A stretch of DNA of 64,000 bases from SXNM01 sp964586155 (lineage in GTDB: Bacteria; Myxococcota_A; UBA9042), in NCBI GenBank assembly GCA_964586155.1, contig CAZPHC010000033.1:1-64000 (forward strand), written 5' to 3'. The position numbers were made by a program, and so were the translations under genes. The notes below the pieces were generated by a model that was not told the origin of the DNA, made no database searches, and saw only the letters and a list, made by a program, of their open reading frames with translations. Below are positions 16,667 through 28,600 of the stretch, one piece after another (within the stretch, counting starts at the first letter, position 1; every line of letters begins with the position of its first letter).

Positions 16667-19600
16667 TTGCAACGGAGTCGACGGCGACCCTCTGAGCTGC
16701 TCGTCGCGACCGTCACCCTGACGCTGCTGGCGCTCGTCTCGGCGCTGGCCCCCCGCGCCGAAGCCGTCGTCGTCGGCAGCTACCCGACCCAACCCAAGGC
16801 GTGGAAGGTGCGCGGCCGCGCCGTGCAGCTCGGCGCCAGCCTCGTCACCAACACCAGCGACAAGCGCTTCAACGACAAGCTCAAGCCGTCGTCGTCCGAC
16901 AAGGTCCAGGCCAACGAGACGATGCCGAGCGACGCGGTCATCGTCGGCGCCTACCTGTTCTGGGGCGGCTCGGCGCCGGGCACCTCGTTCAACCCGCAGG
17001 TCGACACCACCGCGTCGTTCACCGTCGCCGACGGCTTCAACGTTACGCTGACCGCCGACAGCTGCGACACCCGCACCATCGGCCCGCAGGGCGGCTTCGA
17101 TCCGGGCGCCCACTTCTACTGCCGCAAGGACGTGACCTCGCTGATCGCGGCGCATCCGGGCACGAGCAGCTACAACGGCACCTACGAGGTCGGCGGCGTC
17201 GACGCGCGCGTGGCCGCGATCTCGAACACCTGCAACGGCTCCAAGCCCAACCCGATCTGCACCCAGCCCGAGACGACCTGCTGCGCCCCGGAAGATCCGT
17301 TCTGCCAGTCGCGCCACGCCAGCTGGTCGTTGGTGATCGTCTACGACACGAAGAATTCCGAGACCGTGCAGCGTGACATCTTCCTCTACGACGGCTTTGT
17401 CCTGCTCGACGAGAACGACACCAGCGCCGGCCAGCTCAAGGTCGGCGTGCAGGGCTTCTTCTTCGGTGATCCGTCGCAGGCCCAGCTGTCGTACTACGCG
17501 ATGGAGGGCGACTACCAGCTCGGCAACCCGTACCAGGATCCACCGGGCGGCTGCGACAGCGCTCCGTGCGCCACCTGCTTCGACTTCGTCTCGTTCAACG
17601 GCGTCAAGCTGACGGGCGGCGCCGGCAACAACGACGCCAACAACATCTTCAACGGCACACCGGAGCCATCGATCGACCTCGACTCGTTCGACGTCTCGCC
17701 GATGCTCAAGCCCCAGGACAGCACGGCGACGCTGCTGATCAGCTCGGGCGACGGCGACATCACCAACAACGGCGCGACCAGCGCTGCGGGCAACGGCGAG
17801 CTGATCCTCTACGGCTACACGCTGCTGCAGATCGACCGCTTCGCGCCGATCCTCAAGAACCCGCAGACGGTCTACAGCGTCAACGCCACCGAGGCGGCGC
17901 CGGGCGAAGAGCTGACGTATACGGTCGACCTGCTCAACATCGGCCAGCTCGACGCCAACCCGACCGTGCTGCGCCTCGACGTCTTCCCGCCGCCCGGCAC
18001 CTCGTACGTCGCCGGCAGCACGACCGTCGGCTCGGTGCCGGTCGCTGACGTCGGCGGCAAGTCGCCGCTGCAAGCGGGCCTGGACCTCGGCAACCTGACC
18101 AGCACGACGGGCAACGCCCAAGGCCGCAAGGTCTCGTTCAAGGTCAAGGTCCTGGCCAGCCCGCCGGTCACGGACATCGTCAGCACGGCGATCGCGGACT
18201 ACACCTACAAGGGCACGGTCCAGACCTTCAACGACCAGATCCAGACCAACACGACGACGGTGAAGATCACCGAGCCGAAGCTGGCGACGCCGACGCTGAC
18301 GGTCTCGCCGACGGCCGTGGCCCCGGGTGGCGCGGTGTCGTGGACGCTGCGGCTCGAGAACGCGTCGCCCAACGCCGTGACGATCGAAGCGTTCGAGGTC
18401 GATCTGCCGGCCGAGGTCGTCTTCGGCGCGGTCAAGGCGCCGCTCGGCGTCGACAAGTCGAGCACGACCGGCGGCGCCAACGGCACGGGCATCGCCCGCG
18501 TCGAGTCGATCGCGCTGGCCGCGGGCGAGAAGGTCGACATCGTGATCAGCGCGACGGTGCGCACCGTGGCGCAGTTGCAGGCCCTCGGCATCACGACGCT
18601 CGACGGCCACGCGGTCCTGGCGCAGGCCAAGGTGCTGCTCGGCGGCAAGACGCTGCTCTCGGACGATCCCAACACCAGCGGCGGCGCCGACCCGACCATC
18701 TTCAAGCTCTCGGTCAAGGCCGACCTCAGCGCGTCGAGCAAGGAGGGCAAGGACCTCTCGAGCGACACGCCGCTGCTCGCCGGCGACACGATCCAGTTCT
18801 CGATCAACATCGTGAACCAGGGCCCGGGTGACGCGATCGTCAACCTCAGCGACGTGCTGCCCGCGGTGCTGGAGTTCGTCTCCTCGCCGGAGCCGGAGCT
18901 GCAGCACAACGCCGGCGTCCTGACGGCGAACAACCTCGCGGTCAAGGCCGGCCAGACGCGCGGCCTGCTGATCGTGGCGCGGGTGCGGGCCGATACGCCC
19001 GCTGGCAGCAAGTTCGCCAACGTCGCCACGCTGGCGCCGACCGACGGCGGCGCGCCAACGCTGGTCCAGACCGGCACCTTCACCGTCACCGGCGGCCCGG
19101 ATCTCTCGACCTCGCTCAAGGCCGTGCAGGATCTGAACGGCGGCGACGTCGAGCCCGGCGATACGCTGCGCTACAGCATCGTGCTGACCAATTCCGGCAA
19201 GCTGCAGAGCGGCGCGATCCAGCTCGTCGACCCGCTGCCGGCGGGCCTGACCGACGTCAGCAACGTCACCGGCGGCGGCACCTTCGACGCCGCGACCAAG
19301 TCGGTGCTCTGGTCGCTGTCGTCGCTCTCGGGCAACGGCGGCAAGGTCGTCGTCAGCTTCGACGCCAAGGTCAGCGCGACGATCGCCAACGGCACCAAGA
19401 TCGAGAACATCGCCACCGCGACCGCGACCGAGCTGGCGCAGCCCGTCGTCGTCAGCGCCGCGCTGCAGGTCAACGCCCAGCCCGTGGTCTCGGTCTTCGA
19501 GCTCTCGGCCGCGGCCAAGGGCGGCGCGTTCGTTCCCGGCGCCGAGGTCACCTGGACGCTGGCGCTGCAGAACACCGGCAAGGGCGCCCTGCTCGCGCCG

Positions 19601-22600
19601 ACGATCACGTTGCCGATCGACCCGATCGTCAAGGTCACGAGCGTCGCGGGCGACGGCGGCAGCTTCGTCGGCAACAGCGTGACCTGGACGCCAGGCGACC
19701 TGATCGCGGGCCTGGCGCCCCAGATCCTGCTGGTCAAGGGCACGATCGCAGGCGTGGTCAACCAGGGCACGAGCGTGACGGCCCAGGCGACGCTGTCGGC
19801 GGGCGGCCTGGCGTCGAGCCTCACCAGCGACGATCCGACCAAGCCGGGCAGCAACGATCCGACGGTCTTCGCCATCGAGTCCGCGCCCGTGATCACGATG
19901 ACCAAGGCGTTGCTCGACCTCAACGGCGGCATCGTCCAGGGCGGCGACGCCATCCGCTACACCATCACCGTCAGCAACAGCGGCAACAGCCCGGCCAGCG
20001 AGCTGCTGGTCAAGGACGTGCTGAGCCCCTTCCTGACCCAGGTCAACGTCATCGGCGGCAGCTTCGACGCGGCCACGAGCACCGCCAGCTGGAAGCCGCT
20101 GGTCCCGCTGCAGCCGGGTGATCCGCCGCTGCAGGTGGTGGTCGAGGCGGTGGTGCAGGCCTCGACGCCGAGCAAGACCTCGATCAGCAACGTCGCGACC
20201 GCGACCTTCGTGCAGACGCCCGGCTCGGCGAGCTCGAACAGCGTCAGCTTCGTGGTCGAGAACCTGCCGGACTTCGGCAAGACGACCAAGGCGGCCTCGG
20301 CGGCGATCGTCGACGCCGGCGAGCTCGTCGAGTGGACCATCTCGGTCGAGAATTCCGGCAACCTCGCGGGCACGGGTGTCGTCGTCAGCGACACCGTCGC
20401 GCCGGACCTGACGGACGTGGTCGCCGAGGGCGGCACCTTCGTCGCGGCGACGGGCAAGGCCAGCTGGAGCGTCGGCACGCTCGCGCCCGGCGCCAAGGCC
20501 ACGCTCGTGCTGCGGGCGCGGGTCAAATCTCCCGGCGTCGACGGCGCGCAGATCTGCAACCAGGCCGTGATCACGGCCAACGAGAACACGACGCCGTCGC
20601 TGAGCTCGGCCCCGGGAGGGACCTTCGACGGCAAGCCGACCTGCTTCACCGTGCGCGCCAGCCCCAAGCTCGTCTTCGAGAAGCGGGTCCTCGCCGATCC
20701 GACCGGCACCCTGCTCAACGGCAGCCTGGTCAAGCCCGAGACGGCCCTTCGCTACGAGCTGCGGGTGCGCAACACCGGCAACGCCAACGCCGAAAACCTG
20801 CGCCTGAGCGACGTCGTGCCCGAGTCGCTGGTCGAGGTCGTCGCCGAGGCCAGCGGCAGCTTCGACGAGGGCACGCGCACCGTGACGTGGCCCGAGATCC
20901 CGCTGCTCGGCGTGGGGGCCAACGAGGTCGCGGTGGTGACCTTCCGCGCCAAGGTCGGCAGCGCGCTCGACAACGGCCTGCCGATCGCCAACCAGGCCAA
21001 GCTCGAGCATAGCGGCAGCAACGGCGTCGCCTTGCTCTCGGACGATCCGCAGACCGCGGCGCCGACCGATCCGACGCAGATCACCGTCATCTCGAACATC
21101 GACTTCAGCAAGGCGACCAAGACCTTCGTCGACGACAACGGCGGCGACGTGCGCCCCGGCGACGTGCTCACGTTCACCATCGCGCTGGCCAACGACGGCG
21201 ACGCCATCGGCAAGCAGGTCGTGGTCAAGGACGTGATGGATCCGCGCTTCACCGACATCCAGCCGCTCGACGGCGGCGTCCTCAACGCGGGCACCGTCAC
21301 CTGGGCGCTCGGCGAGATGGCGCCCGGCGTCGCGGCCAAGGTCCGGGTCAAGGCGCGCCTGATCAAGCCGCTGGCGGACGGCACGATCGTCAGCAACCAG
21401 GCCCAGATCACCGCCTCCGGCTTCGTCGCGCCCGTGCTGACCGACGCGAACCTCGGCACCCCCGAGCGCGAGCCGACGCAGGTGCCGGTCAAGGCCGTGG
21501 TCGACCTGCAGGGCAGCTCGTGGACCGTGCTCGACGAGAACGGCGGCACCGTGGAGCCCGGCGACCTGCTGACCTTCACCCTGACGCTGCGCAACGTCGG
21601 CGACGCGCTCGCGGTCGCGACGCCGGTGCAGGCGATCTGGGGCGTCGGCCAGCTCGGCGAGGTCACGGCCTTCGACGGCGGCGTGATCGACGGCGACAGC
21701 GCGGCCTGGACCGTGCCGCTGATCGGCATCAGCCCGACCGGCGACGTCAAGCTGCAGCTGCGCGGTCGGGTCAAGGATGGCTTGCAGAACGGCACCAAGA
21801 TCAGCGTCGTCGCGGTGCTGCCGGGCGTGCAGCCACCGCCCGAGATCGCGGTGCTGGTGCAAGCGGTGCCGAACCTGACGACCTCGGTCGGCACGGTCGA
21901 CGACGAGAGCGGTTGGCTGGCCAAGATCGGCCAGGCCGGCCCGGGCCACGTCCTGCGCTACGAGATCACGGTCAAGAACAGCGGCAAGGCCGCCGCCAAC
22001 GACCTCGCCGTGCAGCTGCCGCTCGGCGGCGCGTTCGCCAACCTGACGATGGTCACGCCGGGCGCGGTCAACGGCACCGCCGCGAGCTGGACGCTGCCGA
22101 GCCTCGGCGCCGGCGCCAGCGCGAGCTTCGTCGTCCGCGCCACGCTGCGCAGCGACGTCGTCGACGGCACCGCCGTCACGCCGAACGCCACGCTGAGCGC
22201 CACCGATCTGCAGCCGCCCGTGACGCTGGCGATGCCGCCGGTGGTCGTGCTGTCGCGGCCGATCCTGACGCTCAAGAAGGTGATCGAGGACGTCAGCGGC
22301 GGCGACCTCTTCCCCGGCGACGGCGTGCGCGTCCTGCTGACGGCGGCCAACGTCGGCACCGCGCCTGCGGCCCCGTTGACCCTGCGCGACGACCTGACGA
22401 GCAAGCCGCTGACCGAGCTGCAGCCGCTGGCCGGCGGCGTCGCATCGGGCCAGGTGCTGACCTGGACGATCCCGAGCCTGCTGCCCGGCCAGACCGTGAC
22501 GGTGTCGGCCCTGGCCAAGCTGGCCAAGGGCACGCCGAGCGGCGGCGAGCTGGTCAACGTGGCCGAGGCCAGCGCCGCGGGCGCCGACACCGTCGTCAGC

Positions 22601-25600
22601 AACACCGCCACGCTGCCGGTGGTGTACCCGACGCTCTCGGTGCTCGCGGGCTTTGTGCCCAAGACCGTCGGCGCGGTGCCGGCGCAGCCGGGCGACGAGC
22701 TCGAGCTGCGGGTCGAGGTCACGGCCGACGGCAGCAGGCCCGCCAAGGACGTGCAGGTCGTCGTGCCCATCGACGCGTCGATCTTCGAGGTGCTGCCGGC
22801 GCCCGGACTGACCTACCAGGCCGCAGCGAGCGTGGTCGTCTTCGCGCCAGGCAGCAACGCGGCGCTGGCGACCATCGCCGCCGGCAAGACCGCCACGCTG
22901 TCGATCCCGCTGCGGGTCAAGGCCACGGCGCTGGACGGCGCGATCGCCAGCTCGGTCGCGACCGCGCGCGAGGGCGTGACGGCGCTGCCTTGGACCAGCC
23001 CGGCCGCGACGATCGCCATCGCCAGCGTGCCCAAGCTCTCGCTGCGCAAGACCGTCGTCGACCTCAACGGCGGCAAGGTCAAGCCCCTCGACACGCTGCG
23101 CTACACGCTGCAGGTGCAGGTCGATGGCGCGGCGGCGGCGCGCGACGTCGTGATCCGCGACGCCCTGCCTGCGGGCCTCGAACCGGTCGCGATCGGCCAG
23201 GGCGGGACCAACGTCGGCGGCGAGCTCGTCTGGACCGGCGCCGAGGTCGCGGGCCTGGCGCTGCTGGTGCCGGGCGAGACGGTCACGCTGCAGGTCGACG
23301 CGCGCGTCAGCGCCAACCACGCGGACGGCGACGTCATCAGCAACCAGGCCACCGGCATCGCCAAGGGCCTCGTGACCGCCGTGCTCTCGGACGATCCGAC
23401 GACGGCGGCGCAGCTGGATCCGACGAGCGTCACGGTGCGCATCGCCAGCGCGCTCGGCGCGTCGAGCAAGATCGCGACGGACCTCAACGGCCCACCGCTG
23501 CTGCCGGGTGACGTCATCCGCTGGCGCATGACCGTGGTGGCGACCGCAGCCGAGCCGCTCAGCGGAGCCCGCCTGGTCGACGCGATGCCGGCCGGCACGA
23601 GCTACATGCCGGGCAGCACGCGGCTCAACGGCGTCGTCGTGCCCGATGTCGGCGGCAAGGCGGCGATCACGAGCGGTGTCGCCGTCTCGAGCCCGGGCGC
23701 CGCCGAGGGCGTGCTGCTCAGCGGCGCCGAGAACGCGGCGATCGTCGAGTTCGACAGCCGCGTCTCGCCGCAGAGCCAGAGCGGTGACCGCATCGACAAC
23801 CTCGCCACCGCGATCGCCACCGGCGTGCCGCCGACGCCGGTCGGACCGGCAGGGCTGCCCGTGGGCTCGGGCCCGTCGCTGGCGCGCTTCGTCAAGACCG
23901 CCGAGCTGCTCGACAAGGACGGCGACGGCCTCGCGGTCGACGGCGAGGAGATCCGCTATGTGCTGCGGGCCCGCAACGACGGCCAGGCCGCCGCGCAGGA
24001 CGTCGTGCTGCTCGACCCGCTGCCGCCGGGGGTCGTCCCGGTCGCGGGCAGCCTGGTGCTCGACGGCAAGCCGCGCACCGACGCGAGCGACGCCGACGGC
24101 GCGGCCTTCGTCACCGTCGATGGCACGACGTCGGTCCGCTTCGAGCTCGGCACCATCGAGGTCGGCGCGCTGCGCGAGGCCAGCTTCCGCGTCCGGGTCG
24201 GCTCCGACGCCACGATCCTCGCGAACCAGGCCATCGCCAGGGCCAAGGGCGTCGCCGACGAGCCCTCGGACGCCGACGACGACCAGAGCAACGGCGACCA
24301 ACCGACCTTGGTCCCGGTCAAGGGTCAGGCTCCGGCGCTGGCGGTGAGCAAGTCGGTCAGCGACGACGACGGCGGCAAGGTCCGCCCCGGCGACGCCCTG
24401 CGCTACACGATCCGCCTGCGCAACAACGGGCCCAAGCCGCTGACGCAGCTCAGCCTGGTCGACGACCTGCCCAAGGGCCTCGAGCCCAAGCTCGACGATG
24501 TCCTGCTGCCGCCGGGCGCGCAGTTCAGCTTCACGGTGGGCGAGGGCCCCGGAAGCGGCCGCCTGCGGGTCACGGCGCTCGCGGTCGGCGACGGCGAAGA
24601 GGCGACGATCTCGTTCCGCGTGGGCGTCGCCAGCAACGCCGCCGACGGCTCGTCGATCTGCAACCGCGCCCAGGCCGTCGTGGCGCCAGCCGCCGGCGAT
24701 GGCACCGCCACACCGTGGCAGCTCGACAGCCAGGTCGCCTGCGTCACCGTCGGCGCGGTCGCCGGCAGCGCCAGCGCGCGCGGCTACGTCTTCGAGGACG
24801 GCGACAGCCAGGACGGCGTGTTCGGCAGCGACGACCTGCCCTTCGCCGGCTGGCAGGTCGTGGTCGGACCGATCGCGGGCGAGGGCCCGACGGCGACGGC
24901 GATCACCGAGGCCAACGGCCGGTTCCAGATCCCCGCGATCGCCGCCGGCGGCCATCGGGTGCAGGTCCTGTCGCCGAGCGGCACGGTCTTCAGCAGCGCG
25001 ACCTTCGAGGTCCAGGCCGGCACGACCGCGACCCTGGCGCTCGCGATCAAGCCCAATGGCCGGGTCTACGACGCGCGCACGGGCGCACCGGTCGAGGGCG
25101 TGCGCGCCTACCTCTTCTACGACGACGCCGATCCGATCGCGCCGGGCCAGCTCGTCGACGCCGCCACGCTGCCCAAGGGCCAGCAAGGCCAGCGCCTGGA
25201 CAGCAGCGGCGCCTACATCTTCCAGCCGCCAGCGGGCCGCATCTATCGCGTCGACGTCGCGTCGGCCGGCCGCCCCGTGGCCTTCCCCTCGACCCAGCGC
25301 GCGCCCGAGGCCGGCATCGCCCGCGTCACAGGCAGCGGATTCGTCGACGCCGCCCGCGAGCCGCAGGCGGGCGCGCAGTCGCCGTATTGGCTGCGCTATA
25401 CGCTGCAGGGCGGCGGCAAGAACGACGAAGCCGGCAGCCCGGTGCCGCCGCGGCGCAACCACATCCCGGTCGACGCCTTCTCGGACGCGATCCGCATCTC
25501 GCTGCACCTCTCGCGCCAGGCGGCCGCCACCGGCGAGATGGTCCACGCGACGATCACGGTCGAGAACCGCAGCAACGTCGGCATCGTCGCCAGCCCGCTC

Positions 25601-28600
25601 GACGCGACCGGCGGCGCCCTGCTGCGCGCCGCGCTGCCGCGCGGCCTGGGCCTGGTCCAGGGCTCGCTCGCGGCCAGCTTGACCGAGCAAGGCAGCGACA
25701 AGGGCAAGCGCATCACGACCGCGCCGATCGAGGGCCCGATCGTGCAGATCCGCCGCATCGCGCCGGACGGCACCCCGCTCGGCCTGGATCTGCCGGCCGG
25801 CAGCAAGCTCGTCGCGCGCTTCGCGGTGGTCGTCGGCCCCGACGCCGAGCTCGGCAGCACGACCGAGTCGCGGGCGCAGCTGTTCAGCCTCTCGGGCTCG
25901 GCGCTGACGCAACAGGCCACGGCGAAGCTGCTGGTCGACGCCGACCCGATCTTCGACCGCGGCACCGTGCTGGCCCGCGTCTTCTGCGACGACGACGGCG
26001 ACGGCTGGCAGAGCAACGGCGAGGCCGGCGTCTACGGCGCCCGCGTCTACGCCGACAACGGCCACTACGCCGACAGCGACGTGCACGGCCGTCTGCACCT
26101 GGTCGACCTCGAGCCGGGCAACCACCTGTTCAAGCTCGACGTCGAGAGCCTGCCGCCGGGCAGCGTGCCGACCACCGACGTCAAGCGCGTGCTGTGGATC
26201 TCGCGCGGCGTCGGCCTCTCGCTGCGCTTCGGCGTGCGTTGCGCCCTCGAGACCGCGCGCCCCGCCACCGTGCGGCTGGCCGAGGTCAAGTCCGACGCCA
26301 AGCTCGCCGAGCGCGCCGAGGGCCCGGGCGTGGTCGAGGTCCACGGCGTCGTCGCGACGATGGCGGTCTGGGTCGACGGCCGCGAGCTGCCGCCCCATCG
26401 CGTGTCCGCTGCGCTCGCCCTGCCCGGCGTCGAGCCGCCGACCGAGCTTCCGCCCGAGGCGACGGCCATCGCGCTCGACGCGCGTGCGCCGCTCAACGTG
26501 CACGTCCGCACCGAGGGCTCGTTCGACGGCCACGAGGTCGAGGTCCGCTTGCTCGACGGCGGCAACGCGTTGGGCAGCCACGTCCACCTCGAGCGCAACG
26601 CCGGCGCGCCGCCCGCGCGAGTCACCGTGCGCCTGCCGGCCAGCAGCCTCATCGCGGGTCGGCGCTACGCCGTGCAGGTCCGCGGCACCACGCGCTACGG
26701 CGCCGGCGCCTCGAGCGCCTGGTTGCCCTTCGCCGCCGCTGCGGCCGCAGATCCGACGCCGCAGCCGTGGCGACCGGCGCTGCTGCCCGAGCGTGTCCAC
26801 GTCAACGGCACGGCGATGGAGCTCGTCGACGGCCAGTTCTCGGCCCGGATCGAGCGGCCCAAGGACGGGCGCGTGCTGGTCGGCCTGCGCGACGCCCGGG
26901 GCGCCTCGCGCGACGCCTACATGACGCTCGGCACGTCGTTGCGCAGCGACCGGGTGCCTGCGCCGGACGCCGGCCCGACAGCGCCAGCGGCCCAGGCCGT
27001 GGCGGCGATCGTCGTGCCACCGGCGCCGACCCCCGCGCCTGCGGCCAGGCCCGAGCCCGAGCCGGCCCCCGCGCCTGCGGCCAGGCCCGAGCCCGAGCCG
27101 GCCCCCGCGCCCCGGCCCGCGCCAGCGACGACGCCGCGCCCCGCCGCGGTCCGTGCGCCGGTCGACGCGCCGATCAACTTCGAAGACACTACGGGCGTCC
27201 GCATCGGCGGCGTGATGCTGCAGCCGGCCAAGGGCGCCATCGGCGTCCGCGCCCCGGCGGCGACGCTGCCGCTGGTCGACGGTCGCCTGGTCGCCGAGCC
27301 CGTGCTCTCGGTCACCGGCGTGCCCGACGCGGCGGTCGAGGCTGCGGTGGTGCTGATGGACCGCGACGGCCGCGTGCTCGTGCGCGGGCCGGTCGACGTG
27401 CCGCTGCCGGCGACGTTCGTCTGGTCGGCGCCGACGACGGCCAAGCTGGCCCCGGGCCGCTACGGCATCGCGGTCGAGGTCCTGGTCCGCGACCAGGGCG
27501 GCCTGATCGGCTGGCGCTCGCCGCCGCGGACGCTGGACCTCACCGAAGACGGCACGGCGTTGGTGCCCGACGGTGCGCCCGAGCGCGTCGTGCGGGCCGA
27601 GATCTTCGGCCAGGATGGCTCGGTCAACGACTCGCTCTTCGACTGGCTGCGCCGCACGGCCGACAAGGTCGCCGGCGACGACCTGATCCTCGTCAGCCTG
27701 CATGCGGGCGGTCCGAGCGCGCAGAAGCGAACCGAGGCGGCCAAGGGTGCCGTGCGCGACGCGCTGCGCAAGGCCGGCGTCGCCGCGGACCGGCTCGTGG
27801 TCGTCGCGGCGGGCGCGTCGATGCCCGACACCGACCCGGAGGGCTGGCGTCTCGGCGCCGACCGCGTCGAGGTGCGCCGCCGCAGCCGGCGCTACGCCGC
27901 GACCGGCGACGACGTCGCCACGCCCTATGTCGCGGCGCAAGGGCTCTGGGTCGACGGGGTCGCCGTGGTCGGCGTCGACGGCCACCCGCCACGCAGCGTC
28001 AAGGTCCGCAGCGGCGAGCCGACGCTCGTCGAGCTGCAGATGGAGGACGGCTCCGGCGCGTTGTGGAAGCGCGTCTTCGTCCAGCCGCCGGGCGCGAGCG
28101 CGGCCGCAGCGACGCCGACGCCGCCGAGCGAGCCGCGCGGCAGCGCCAGCCATGCCCTCGGCGAGCAGGTGCTCGACACGCTGCGTTCGGAGCTCGACGC
28201 GCCGGCGACGGCGACGCCCGCTCCGGCGCCAGGGACCAAGGACGGTGCGCAGCCAGCCGGCCCGAGCACGCCCCCTGCAGCCGCGGGCAGCGGCGATCCC
28301 GCCACCGCTGCTGGCCAGGGCCGCGAGGTGCCGCTGGCCGAGGCCGGCGAGGTCGGTGCGGCAGCGCTGGCCGTGCGCCTGCCGCGTGACGGCGCAGAGC
28401 TGGGCAGCGAGCGCGTCGCCATCACCGGCCAGGCCGCGCCGGGCAGCAAGGTCACGATCAACGGCAGCGAGGTCCAGCTCGACGCCAAGGGCGGCTTCAG
28501 CCGGCTGCTCGACCTGCCGGTGGGCCCGTCCAAGGTCGTCATCGCCGCGACCGACGCCGCCGGCCACCAGTCCAGCGTCGAGCGCAGCTACACGGTGCGG

